NCBI RefSeq assembly: GCF_002262885.1
Contig: NZ_NKYF01000011.1
Span: forward strand, 124,001-188,000
DNA from: Pseudonocardia sp. MH-G8
GTDB lineage: Bacteria; Actinomycetota; Actinomycetes; Mycobacteriales; Pseudonocardiaceae
Direction: 5' to 3'
Length of the DNA: 64,000 bases
Each line of letters opens with the position of its first letter. The stretch's first letter is position 1. This document shows, in pieces, positions 35,029-43,215 of the stretch. The notes under the pieces were generated by a model. It saw only the letters and a list, made by a program, of their open reading frames with translations, ran no database searches and was not told the origin of the DNA. A program made the translations under genes and the position numbers.

Positions 35029-36725
35029 GTGACGCGGCGGCCCGCCTCGACCTCCTGACCCGCGACGGGGACCTCGCCACGGAGCGGCTCGACCACTGGG
35101 CCGCGACCACCCCGGACGCCGTGTTCGTGCACTACGGGGACGACGGGACCGACCTGACGTACGCCGGGGCCCGCCGGACGACCGATGCGATCGCGGGGAA
35201 CCTCGCTGCGCGCGGCATCACCCGCGGGGCCCGGATCTCGGTGTTCTCGGCCGACCCGTTCGCCACGACTTCGTGGATGTTCGGGATCTGGAAGGCGGGC
35301 GCCGTCTACTGCCCGGTGAACTTCGCCTTCACCGGCAGGCTGCTCGCCTACCAGCTGAACGACACCGCGCCGGCGGCCGTGGTCGTCGACGCCGACCTGG
35401 TGCCGGCGCTGGAGGCGGTGCGCGCCGACCTGGTGGACCCCCCGATGGTGATCGTCCTGCCCGGTCCGCGGCACGAGCACGGCTTCGCGGAGATCGGCCA
35501 CGCGGAGCTGCTCGCACCTGCGGCGGCGCCCGACGTGCCGCTGACCTTCGACGACGTCGCCAACGTGATCTACACGTCGGGGACGACGGGGGCGCCGAAG
35601 GGCGTGGTGCAGCCGCACCGCTGGATGAACCAGTACACGTACACGCTGCGGTCGGTCCTCACCCCGCAGGACGTCGTCTACACGGACCTGCCGATGTACC
35701 ACGTGGGCGGCGCGATCGCCAACGTCGTCCGCGCGTGCTGGGTCGGTGCGGGCGTGTCGATGTGGGACCGGTTCAGCCCGCACGAGTTCTGGCACCGCGT
35801 GCGCTCCACGAACGCGACCACGGCGATCCTGCTCGACGTCATGATCCCGTGGCTGACCAACGCGCCGGAGCGCTCCGACGACCGCGCCAACCCGCTGAAG
35901 TGCGTGCACATGCAGCCGCTCCCGCTCGGTCACCACCGGTTCGCCCGGCGGTTCGGGATCGACTTCGTCACGGCGGGCTTCGGGCAGAGCGAATCGGGAG
36001 CGCCCCTGGCGGCGGGGCTCGAAGAGGTGCGCGAGGGCGAGGGCACGCCGCCCGAGCACTACCGGGGCCGAACGCACGCGCAGATGCGCGAGGTGTGCCG
36101 GCGCAACGGCCTGCCGCTCCTGGCGGGCGATCAGGTCGACCGCAAGGGGTTCATGGGCCGGCCCACCCCGTTCTTCGAGGCCGCCGTGCTCGACGAGCGG
36201 GACACGCCGTGCCCGCCCGGTGTCCCCGGACAGCTCGCGCTGCGCCCGCGACTGCCCGGTCTGGTCCTGCGCGAGTACCTCGGCAGGCCGGCGGCCACCG
36301 CTGCCGCGTTCGCGAACCTGTGGTTCCACACCGGGGACGCCGCCGTGCAGGACGCGGACGGCGACTTCTGCTTCCTCGACAGGATGGGCGACCGCATCCG
36401 GGTGCGCGGCGAGAACCTGTCCTCCGCGCAGGTCGAGGACGTGCTGGGCGACCACCCCGACGTCGGGCTCGCCGCCGCCTTCGCCGTACCCGGCGCCGAG
36501 GGCGACGAGGACGACGTGGTCGTGTACCTCCAGCCCGAGGACGGCCACACCGTCGACCCGGAGGAGGTGTCGCGGTGGTGCGTGCCGCGCATGCCGAAGT
36601 TCATGCGGCCCCGGCACGTGCGCGTGATCGGCGAGATCCCGCGCACGCCGACGAACAAGATCGAGAAGTACCGGCTGCGCCAGGCGTTCCTGGGTGAGGG
36701 CGGGTCCGGCGCAGCCGGCGCGTGA
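35025..36725 (+). CDS. AMP-dependent acyl-CoA synthetase (CaiC-like)
   Basis: A 566-aa ANL-superfamily ligase: the AMP/phosphate loop IYTSGTTGAPKGVVQPH (about 183-199), TAGFGQSESG (A5 motif), FHTGDAAVQDADGDFCFLDR (A7) and C-terminal RTPTNKIEKYRLR with the catalytic Lys. It resembles crotonobetaine/carnitine-CoA ligases. It activates a carboxylic acid to acyl-CoA at ATP cost, in parallel with the CoA-transferase of the divergent operon. ATG 35025 overlaps the carboxyltransferase stop. Confidence 0.9.
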   Translation: MSDAAARLDLLTRDGDLATERLDHWAATTPDAVFVHYGDDGTDLTYAGARRTTDAIAGNLAARGITRGARISVFSADPFATTSWMFGIWKAGAVYCPVNFAFTGRLLAYQLNDTAPAAVVVDADLVPALEAVRADLVDPPMVIVLPGPRHEHGFAEIGHAELLAPAAAPDVPLTFDDVANVIYTSGTTGAPKGVVQPHRWMNQYTYTLRSVLTPQDVVYTDLPMYHVGGAIANVVRACWVGAGVSMWDRFSPHEFWHRVRSTNATTAILLDVMIPWLTNAPERSDDRANPLKCVHMQPLPLGHHRFARRFGIDFVTAGFGQSESGAPLAAGLEEVREGEGTPPEHYRGRTHAQMREVCRRNGLPLLAGDQVDRKGFMGRPTPFFEAAVLDERDTPCPPGVPGQLALRPRLPGLVLREYLGRPAATAAAFANLWFHTGDAAVQDADGDFCFLDRMGDRIRVRGENLSSAQVEDVLGDHPDVGLAAAFAVPGAEGDEDDVVVYLQPEDGHTVDPEEVSRWCVPRMPKFMRPRHVRVIGEIPRTPTNKIEKYRLRQAFLGEGGSGAAGA

Positions 36726-36733
36726 CGCCTGCG

Positions 36734-37171
36734 TCAGCTGCCGAAGTGCTTCTGCAGCGCGGCGATCCCGCCCCCGTAGATCGCGTCGGCGAACGTCTGC
36801 GTCAGGCCCGCCTCGTCGGCGGCCTCGGCGTCGTACTCCGACCACCACTCCACGAACGCCTCGCCCGACGCCGTGACGGGCGCGACCCGGAACGTCGAGA
36901 CGTAACGGCGCACGGCGAACGGGCTCTCGAGGATCTCGTAGGTGCAGCGGCGCTCGGCGTCGTGCAGTTCCAGCATGCGCTCGACCACGACGCCGCCGTC
37001 GCCCAGCGTCAGGCGGCGGACCGCGCCGACCTCGGCGCCGGATCCGCCCTCTGTGAGCTCGCTCGCGCTCACGGCGGGCAGCCACCCGGGCAGGCCGTTG
37101 AAGTCGCGCATCAGGGACCAGACGGCGTCGGCGGAGGCGGGTACGACACCACTGGCGTACGGACGGGGCAT
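36734..37171 (-). CDS. SRPBCC (START-like) family protein
   Basis: A 145-aa protein with the polyketide-cyclase/dehydrase-like helix-grip fold: VPASADAVWSLMRDFNGLPGW at the start, GAVRRLTLGDG strand and a long C-terminal helix. Such proteins bind hydrophobic ligands; a specific reaction is not predictable. ATG 37171. It is convergent with the CoA ligase and lies 8 bases downstream of the PEP-hydrolase-like gene on the same strand. Confidence 0.8.
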   Translation of the reverse strand: MPRPYASGVVPASADAVWSLMRDFNGLPGWLPAVSASELTEGGSGAEVGAVRRLTLGDGGVVVERMLELHDAERRCTYEILESPFAVRRYVSTFRVAPVTASGEAFVEWWSEYDAEAADEAGLTQTFADAIYGGGIAALQKHFGS

Positions 37172-37179
37172 GAGGGCTC

Positions 37180-38010
37180 CTATCGGGTCAGGCGGGACTT
37201 GAACGCGCGGGTCTGTTCGGTCAGGGCCTTCTCGGTGGGCAGGCGCTCCATGGAGGAGGCGCCGTAGAAGCCGTGGCAGAGCGTCGCGCGCTCCAGCACG
37301 TGCGCGGCGTCGTCGGGCATCGCGATCGGGCCGCCGTGGCAGAGCACGAGCACGTCGTCGCGCACCTCGCGCGCCGCGCCCGCCCACTCGTCGATCAGGC
37401 CCACGCAGTCGTCGAGGGTCTTGCTGGTCTCCGCGCCGATCGCGCCGCCGGTGGTCAGGCCCATGTGGCAGACGATGATGTCGGCGCCGGCGCGGGTCAT
37501 GGCGCGGGCGTCCTCGGCGGAGAACACGTACGGCGTGGTGAGCAGGTCGGCCTCGCGGGCGGCGGCGACGAGGTCGACCTCCAGCCCGTAGCCCATGCCG
37601 GTCTCCTCGAGGTTCGCCCGGAACACGCCGTCGATCAGCCCGACGGTCGGGAAGTTCTGGATCCCGGCGAAGCCGAGGTCGGCCAGCTCGCGCAGGAACC
37701 GGTCGGTGAGCATGAACGGGTCGGTTCCGTTGACGCCGGCCAGAACCGGCGTGTGCTCGACGACCGGCAGCACCTCGGCGGCCATCTCCACCACGATGTC
37801 GTTGGCGTTGCCGTAGGCGAGCAGCCCGGCGAGCGAGCCGCGCCCGGCCATGCGGTAGCGCCCGGAGTTGTAGATGACGATGAGGTCTATGCCGCCGGCC
37901 TCCTCGCACTTGGCCGAGAGCCCGGTGCCCGCACCGCCGCCGACGATCGGCTCGCCGCGGCGCGCCATGTCCTGGAACTTCTCGACGAGCTGGGCTCGCT
38001 CGAACCTCAT
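37180..38010 (-). CDS. Phosphoenolpyruvate hydrolase-like TIM-barrel protein
   Basis: A 276-aa TIM-barrel protein of the PEP-hydrolase/isocitrate-lyase-like family: PIVGGGAGTGLSAKCEEAG near the start, IYNSGRYRMAGRGSLAGLL and CHMGLTTGGAIGA later. It nearly always occurs next to a Tm-1-like gene, as here, where the two overlap by four bases (ATGA at 38007-38010). The reaction in vivo is not established; cleavage or formation of a C-C or C-P bond is suggested by the fold. Confidence 0.8.
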   Translation of the reverse strand: MRFERAQLVEKFQDMARRGEPIVGGGAGTGLSAKCEEAGGIDLIVIYNSGRYRMAGRGSLAGLLAYGNANDIVVEMAAEVLPVVEHTPVLAGVNGTDPFMLTDRFLRELADLGFAGIQNFPTVGLIDGVFRANLEETGMGYGLEVDLVAAAREADLLTTPYVFSAEDARAMTRAGADIIVCHMGLTTGGAIGAETSKTLDDCVGLIDEWAGAAREVRDDVLVLCHGGPIAMPDDAAHVLERATLCHGFYGASSMERLPTEKALTEQTRAFKSRLTR

Positions 38011-39197
38011 TCGTGAACCTTTCCCCACGCGCTCACCAGCGCGTCGGCGAACTCGGGGTCGTTGATGTGGTGCGCCACGCGCTCGACGCGGCGGGTGCTG
38101 GTCATGCGCACCTCGGCCTCCAGCGTGGCGAACAGCGCCTCGTCGGCCTCGGGGTCCCAGAACGCCTGGCCGGGCGCGTCCAGCGCAGACACGCCGCCGG
38201 TGGGCAGCAGGAACCGCACCGGCCCGTCGCAGGCGTTGAGCCGCTCCGCCAGGAACCGCGCGATCTCGACGCACTCGTCGCGGGTGGTGCGCATCAGTGT
38301 GATCTGCGGGTTGTGCTCGTAGAGGTTCCGGCCGGCGAACCTCTCGGGCACCGTGGCCCGGCCCGCGAAGTTGACCATGTCGAGGGCCCCGCACGACCCG
38401 ACGTAGGGCACGCCGGTGCGGGCGATCGCGCCGAGCCGGTCCCCGGTGGCCGGGAAGACGCCACCGACGACGAGGTCGCACACCTCGGTGGTGGTGATGT
38501 CCAGGACCGAGCCGATCAGGCCGTCGTCCACGAGCTTCTCCATCGCACGCCCGCCGGTGCCGGTGGCGTGGAAGACGAGCGGGTCGACGGCCTCGCCCAA
38601 CCGCTCGGTCACGGCGGTGACGCACGTCGTGGTGACGCCGAACATCGTGAGGCCGACCGCGGGCCGGTCCTGCGCGGGCGGGACCTCGTGCATCACGATG
38701 CCCGCGAGCGCGTGCGCGGCGTTGCCGATCACGCGGCGCGAGATGCGGTTGAGGCCTGCGACGTCGGTGACCGAGTGCCACATCGCGATGTCGGAGGCGT
38801 CGACGTAGGCGGCGACGTTCCCGGACGCCACGGTCGACACCATGATCTTGCCGACGCCGACGGGCAGCGCCCGCAGGGCCGGCGTGATGAGTGCGGTGCC
38901 TCCGGAGCCGCCCAGGCCGAGGACGCCGCCGACGTCGGACCGCGTGGTCAGGAACCGCTCCAGCGCCGCCGCCATGCCCGTGACGGCGCTGCCGCGGTCG
39001 CCGGTGAACACGGCGTCCGCGCCGTCGGGGTGGTGCGCCGCGACCTCGTCGGCGCTCACGTCCGCGGCCGCGCCGCGCTCCCGCGTGGACACGTCGACGG
39101 TGACGACTCCCGCACCCGCCGCCTCGAGCCGCTCGGCCGCGTAACGCAGCTCGGCACCCTTGGTGTCGAAGGTGCCGATGACGTAGGCGAGGGCCAT
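38007..39197 (-). CDS. Tm-1-like ATP-binding domain protein (UPF0261)
   Basis: A 396-aa protein matching the UPF0261/Tm-1 family: YVIGTFDTKGAELRYAAERL at the N-terminus, LGLGGSGGTALITPALRALP in the middle and IGSVLDITTTEVCDLVVGG later. The plant Tm-1 protein, an inhibitor of tomato mosaic virus replication, fuses this domain with a PEP-hydrolase-like domain; here they are two coupled genes. ATG 39197, 9 bases after the PhzF-like gene's end region. The bacterial function is unknown. Confidence 0.85.
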   Translation of the reverse strand: MALAYVIGTFDTKGAELRYAAERLEAAGAGVVTVDVSTRERGAAADVSADEVAAHHPDGADAVFTGDRGSAVTGMAAALERFLTTRSDVGGVLGLGGSGGTALITPALRALPVGVGKIMVSTVASGNVAAYVDASDIAMWHSVTDVAGLNRISRRVIGNAAHALAGIVMHEVPPAQDRPAVGLTMFGVTTTCVTAVTERLGEAVDPLVFHATGTGGRAMEKLVDDGLIGSVLDITTTEVCDLVVGGVFPATGDRLGAIARTGVPYVGSCGALDMVNFAGRATVPERFAGRNLYEHNPQITLMRTTRDECVEIARFLAERLNACDGPVRFLLPTGGVSALDAPGQAFWDPEADEALFATLEAEVRMTSTRRVERVAHHINDPEFADALVSAWGKVHE

Positions 39198-39206
39198 CTG
39201 ATCGTT

Positions 39207-40064
39207 CTAGCGCACCGCCGGGTCCGTGGCGAGCCCTGAGGAGAGCTCGACCTCCCCACGCAGGCAGGTGACCGCGTCGCCGCCGACCCAGATCGTGCCT
39301 TCGGCGTCGCGGTCGACGTGCACGCGCCCGGCGCGTCCCAGCACCGTCCCCTGGGCGGCCGTGTACGGCGCCCGGAGGCGGCCGGTGCGCAGCAGCCAGA
39401 GCCCGAGCCCGGCGTTGAGGCTGCCGGTGACCGGGTCCTCCACCGTCGAGCGGCCCATGGGGAAGAACGCCCGGACCTCCACGGCGTGCGGCGCACCGGG
39501 CGGGTACGGGCCGACCACGCCGATCTTGAGCTCGGTCTGCTCCGGGCGGACGTCGAGCACCGCCTGCGCGCTGTCGAGCAGCACCCCGATCCAGCCCGGG
39601 CCGTTGTCGAGGTGGTGGGTGTCGCGGATGGCGGACCGGTCGACGCCCAGCACGTGCGCGATCTGCTCCTGCAGCGCGTCGTCCACGGGCTCGTCGCGCT
39701 GCAACGGCGGCGCGGCGAAGGCGAGCCGCCCGCCCGAGCGCCGGACGGTGACCAGCCCGGCCCCGCACTCCTGCACGACCGTGTCCCCGGCGTGCCCGGG
39801 GTGGCGTTCGAGCCAGGCGTGGCAGGTGCCGAGCGTGGGGTGGCCGGCGAAGGGGAGCTCCCGGACCGGGGTGAAGATCCGGACGCGGTAGTCCGCGCCG
39901 GGCCGGGTCGGCGGCAGGACGAACGTCGTCTCCGACAGGTTCGTCCAGTGCGCGAACTGCTGCATCTGCTCGGTGGACAGCCCGTCGGCGTCGAGCACGA
40001 CGGCCACCGGGTTGCCCCGGTAGGGAGTGGCGGAGAAGACGTCGACCTGGGCGAAGGTGCGCAT
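39207..40064 (-). CDS. PhzF family isomerase/epimerase
   Basis: A 285-aa PhzF-like protein with the diaminopimelate-epimerase fold: VDVFSATPYRGNPVAVVLDADGL split over the first 25 residues, the catalytic-Glu region NLSETTFVLPP (about 44-54), and RELPFAGHPTLGTCHAW plus VEDPVTGSLNAGLG. These are all diagnostic. Most bacterial members are not in phenazine clusters and have unknown substrates; no phenazine genes are nearby. ATG 40064. Confidence 0.9.
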   Translation of the reverse strand: MRTFAQVDVFSATPYRGNPVAVVLDADGLSTEQMQQFAHWTNLSETTFVLPPTRPGADYRVRIFTPVRELPFAGHPTLGTCHAWLERHPGHAGDTVVQECGAGLVTVRRSGGRLAFAAPPLQRDEPVDDALQEQIAHVLGVDRSAIRDTHHLDNGPGWIGVLLDSAQAVLDVRPEQTELKIGVVGPYPPGAPHAVEVRAFFPMGRSTVEDPVTGSLNAGLGLWLLRTGRLRAPYTAAQGTVLGRAGRVHVDRDAEGTIWVGGDAVTCLRGEVELSSGLATDPAVR

Positions 40065-40114
40065 GTCCGCCAGCCTCACCCGGCGCCCGCGCGGCGGCCA
40101 CGGCCAATCCGCGA

Positions 40115-40579
40115 TCAGTGGCCGTCCGCGCGCGTGAGCTCCGCGATCCGGGCGGCCGCGCCGGGGTGGGCGGCGCTCAGCCCGGCCCGGTCGCCGAGCT
40201 CGAAGTGCGCCCAGTCGAACGGTGGCGCCGTGGTCGTACCGACGAGCGCGAACTCCCCCACCGGGCTGGACCCCTGCCAGGTCCCCGCCGGGACGACGAT
40301 CTGCGGACGCTGCCCGGCCGCGACGTCGGGGCCGAGCACCGGCTCGGTCACCTGCCCGTCCGCGCCGAGCAGCAGCATCCGCAGTGGCGCCCCCGCGTAC
40401 CAGTGGTAGGTCTCGGTGGCGCCGAGCCGGTGCAGCGCGGAGAACTCCGGCGCCAGCAGGAGGTAGTAGATCGCCGACGAGTGCGCGTCCACGTGCGTGC
40501 GGCGGAACAGGCCGCCCTCGTCGGGCAGCGGTTGCAACCCGAGCAGCTCCGCCAGCCGTTCCCCCTCGGTACGCGTCAC
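40115..40579 (-). CDS. Cupin (DUF985) protein
   Basis: A 154-aa cupin of the DUF985 group: GLFRRTHVDAHSSAIYYLL, the metal-site pattern LHRLGATETYHWYAGAP (His and Glu ligands) and VVPAGTWQGSSP. GTG 40579. It lies downstream of the small SDR operon on the same strand with a 33-base gap; transcription could continue into it. No function is known for this group. Confidence 0.82.
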   Translation of the reverse strand: MTRTEGERLAELLGLQPLPDEGGLFRRTHVDAHSSAIYYLLLAPEFSALHRLGATETYHWYAGAPLRMLLLGADGQVTEPVLGPDVAAGQRPQIVVPAGTWQGSSPVGEFALVGTTTAPPFDWAHFELGDRAGLSAAHPGAAARIAELTRADGH

Positions 40580-40612
40580 GTCCGGCAGTCTGCCCGGTCC
40601 TCCCCCGCAGGC

Positions 40613-41236
40613 TCAGCCGGTGAACTCGTCGACGCCGAGGGCGAAGTCCCCGTGGCCGACCCCGTTGCCGGCGAGCCCCACCGTGACCAGGCCCATGCCT
40701 TCCAGCCAGGGCGCCATCTTCAGGGCTCCGACGTCCAGCGGACGCAGCCCGAGGCTCTCGATGAATGCCGCCACGGCCGCCTTGGCCTGCGCGTCGTCGC
40801 CGGCGAGGAAGACGTTCGGCCGGCCCTTCTCCAGGACATTGCGCAAGATGGTGTTGAACGCCTTCACCACGCTGGTGTCGGCCGGGGCCACCTTGGCGAT
40901 CTCCTGCGCGATCGAGGTCTCCTCGCCGTGGGCAAGTCCGTCGAACGCGGCGTTGAAGGGGTTGCTGATATCCACGATGACCTTGCCCGCGAGGGCGGCT
41001 CCGTACTCGGCGACAACCGGAACGACACCGGCGTACAGCAGGGCCGTGATGACGATGTCCCCGTCCGGGACGGCGCCCCACTTGCCCGTCGTCGCGCCGC
41101 CGCCCAGCGCCTTGGCCAGGTCATCGGCCTTGTCCTGGTCGCGTCCCATGACCTCCACGGTGTTGCCGCCCGCCACCGCGAGCGTGCCGATCGCGCGGGC
41201 CATGTTCCCCGTACCGATGAGGGTGATGCTGCTCAT
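40613..41236 (-). CDS. NADP-binding F420-reductase-like protein
   Basis: A 207-aa Rossmann protein: LIGTGNMARAIGTLAVAGG at the N-terminus, VIVDISNPFNAAFDG in the middle and AFNTILRNVLEKGRPNVFLAG later, as in NADPH:F420 oxidoreductase (Npd/Fno) relatives. It may transfer hydride between NADP and a deazaflavin or act as a related dehydrogenase. ATG 41236 overlaps the stop of the NTF2-like gene by four bases, marking one operon. Confidence 0.82.
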   Translation of the reverse strand: MSSITLIGTGNMARAIGTLAVAGGNTVEVMGRDQDKADDLAKALGGGATTGKWGAVPDGDIVITALLYAGVVPVVAEYGAALAGKVIVDISNPFNAAFDGLAHGEETSIAQEIAKVAPADTSVVKAFNTILRNVLEKGRPNVFLAGDDAQAKAAVAAFIESLGLRPLDVGALKMAPWLEGMGLVTVGLAGNGVGHGDFALGVDEFTG

Positions 41237-41661
41237 GAGATGTGCTCTCTTCCCGTTCTCGAGGGGTCGCTCTGTCTCGTTCGTGCGAGGTGACCCTGCA
41301 TTTCGACGGCGGACGGCAGCGGGCGCCAGAAAATGGTCACCTCGGCGATCTTGCCGTCCGCGTCGAGCAGGATGTAGTCCATCCCGTCGACCGCCGTGCC
41401 TTCGATCTGCAGCCGGAAGAATGCGGCGTGGTGGGTCTCGCCGCTGAGGACCTCCTTGTAGGTGAGGTCCTCGGCCACCGCGGAAACGCCCTGGATGGCT
41501 GCCGTGACGGCTTCGCGGCCGCGGAGCGGCTCGTCGCCGAGCGGGCCGATCAGCACCACGTCCTCGGCGAGGACACGGGCGAGAGCGTCTTCGTCCGCGC
41601 CGCCGTGCATGCAGTCGACGAAGGACTCGACGGTGGCGCGGTGCTGAGCGAATGTGGTCAT
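41233..41661 (-). CDS. NTF2/SnoaL-like protein
   Basis: A 142-aa alpha+beta-barrel protein: MTTFAQHRATVESFVDCM helix, ALARVLAEDVVLIGPLGDEPLRGRE (position 27-51) and GMDYILLDADGKIAEVTIFWRP strands. Such proteins act as small isomerases or ligand pockets; the function here is unknown. ATG 41661. Part of the SDR/NTF2/F420-reductase-like operon opposite a TetR gene. Confidence 0.8.
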   Translation of the reverse strand: MTTFAQHRATVESFVDCMHGGADEDALARVLAEDVVLIGPLGDEPLRGREAVTAAIQGVSAVAEDLTYKEVLSGETHHAAFFRLQIEGTAVDGMDYILLDADGKIAEVTIFWRPLPSAVEMQGHLARTRQSDPSRTGREHIS

Positions 41662-41678
41662 GGCTACTCCTCGCCGGT

Positions 41679-42413
41679 TCAGATGGCGGTGGTGCCGCCG
41701 TCGGCGAGCAACTCCAGGCCGTTGACGTAGCTGGAGTCGTCGGAGGCGAGGAACAGGGCCACGGTGGCGATCTCCTCGGGGCGGCCCATCTTTCCGCGGG
41801 GGATGAGGGACTCGAATGCGGCCTTGGTCGCCTCGTCGAACAGTTCTTCCTGTTTGGCGGTGGCGACCTGGCCGGGGGTCAGGACGTTGACCCGGATGTT
41901 GCGGTCGCGCAGTTCGTTGAGCCAGACACGGGCCCAGGCCTGCTGGACGGCCTTGCTCCCCGCGTAGAGGCTCCAGCCGGGGAAGGCGCCGAGGGAGGCG
42001 TTGGATCCGGTCATGAAGATCGAGCCGTTGTCGTTCATCAGCGGCAGCGCCTTCTGCACGGTGAACAGGGTGCCGCGCGCGTTGAGCCAGAAGGCGCGGT
42101 GGAACTGCTCCTCGGTGATCTCACCGAGGACGCCGGGCTCGCCCATTCCGGCACTGGCCCACAGCACGTCGATCGAGCCCTTTTCCCGCTTGACGGTGTC
42201 GTACAAGCGGTCCAGGTCGTCCAGTTCCGCCGCGTCACCCTGGACGGCGGTGACGTTGCGGCCGATCAGCTCGACGGCGTCGTCCAGTGCTTCCTTCCGC
42301 CGGGCCTGGATGAAGACGTGCGCTCCTTCCTCGACGAACAGCTTGGCGCCGGCCAGTGCCATTCCGGTGGATCCGCCGGTGATCACCGCTACCTTGCCAT
42401 CGAGCTTTCCCAC
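41679..42413 (-). CDS. SDR family oxidoreductase under TetR control
   Basis: A 244-aa classical SDR: VITGGSTGMALAGAKLFVEEG cofactor loop (20-residue region at the start), SLYAGSKAVQQAW active site and a C-terminal YVNGLELLADGG. GTG 42413 is preferred because ggag sits 5 bases upstream; GTG 42419 would overlap that site. First gene of the minus operon facing a TetR gene 138 bases away, so probably induced by a compound it modifies. Confidence 0.88.
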   Translation of the reverse strand: MGKLDGKVAVITGGSTGMALAGAKLFVEEGAHVFIQARRKEALDDAVELIGRNVTAVQGDAAELDDLDRLYDTVKREKGSIDVLWASAGMGEPGVLGEITEEQFHRAFWLNARGTLFTVQKALPLMNDNGSIFMTGSNASLGAFPGWSLYAGSKAVQQAWARVWLNELRDRNIRVNVLTPGQVATAKQEELFDEATKAAFESLIPRGKMGRPEEIATVALFLASDDSSYVNGLELLADGGTTAI

Positions 42414-42485
42414 GATCACTCCGTTGAATTGAGGGGTGTCCGAACAGCTCAGCTCTTATATACACCGGACTGTGTCCCTAACGTA

Positions 42486-42545
42486 CCCCGACGGCCGGTC
42501 GGGGCGCAAGCTACGTACACCGATCGGTACCGACGGGCCTACACT
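42486..42545. promoter_or_regulatory. Divergent control region: two palindromes and a leaderless TetR promoter
   Basis: CCCCGAC-ggccg-GTCGGGG (42486-42504) and the palindrome accgatcggt (about 42519-42528) lie between the SDR and TetR genes. TACACT (42540-42545) is a -10 box whose transcription start would fall on the A of the TetR ATG at 42552. The palindromes are candidate TetR operators. Confidence 0.5.
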
Positions 42546-42551
42546 GGACGC

Positions 42552-43172
42552 ATGACCGAGCCGGAGAAGGGCCCCCTGGGCCGGCGCCGCGGCAGGGGCG
42601 CACGCGAGCGCATCCTCAGCGCGTCACAGCAGCTGTTCCGCGATCAGGGCATCAACCGCACCGGCATGGACCAGCTCTGCGCCGTGGCCCAGGTGTCCAA
42701 GCGCACGGCCTACCAGCACTTCACCAGCAAGGACGACCTCGTCGCCGAGTACCTGCGCCGATTCGACCCCGACGTCATGTCCGGGGTGTTCGACCGCACC
42801 GACCTCACACCCCGCGAACGGCTCCTCGCCGCCTTCGAGATTCCCGCGTCCATGCCCCTGTGCCCCTACATCGCGGCGGCCGTCGAGCTCCACGACCCCC
42901 AACACCCCGCGTCCCGGTACGCACGCGACTACAAGACCGCCATCGCCGCGCGGCTCACCGAGACCGCCCGCGAAGCCGGCGCCACCGACCCCGAACAGCT
43001 CGGCGAACAACTCGCACTGCTCATCGACGGCGCCTCGGCGCGCACCCGGGTCCTCAACAGCGGATCCTTCCCCACCGCCGCCGCCATCGCCGCCGTCCTC
43101 ATCGACAACGCCATCCCCGCGTCGTCTGCTCGACAGCCCGGCGACGACCACGCAACCACCGGGTCGCGGTGA
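42552..43172 (+). CDS. TetR family transcriptional regulator
   Basis: A 206-aa regulator: helix-turn-helix with MDQLCAVAQVSKRTAYQHF (about residues 40-58), then the all-helical effector domain. A basic N-terminal arm (GRRRGRGARER) precedes it. The -10 box ends 6 bases before the ATG and there is no ribosome site, so it appears to be expressed from a leaderless message. It faces the SDR/NTF2/F420-reductase-like operon and probably represses it. Confidence 0.9.
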   Translation: MTEPEKGPLGRRRGRGARERILSASQQLFRDQGINRTGMDQLCAVAQVSKRTAYQHFTSKDDLVAEYLRRFDPDVMSGVFDRTDLTPRERLLAAFEIPASMPLCPYIAAAVELHDPQHPASRYARDYKTAIAARLTETAREAGATDPEQLGEQLALLIDGASARTRVLNSGSFPTAAAIAAVLIDNAIPASSARQPGDDHATTGSR

Positions 43173-43215
43173 ACACCTGCGATACCGTGGCGGCATCGCC
43201 GGACCGGGAGGCGCC

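Noticed and set aside
39207..40064. Phenazine biosynthesis locus
   Set aside because: A PhzF-like gene alone, without other phz genes, is not evidence for phenazines.
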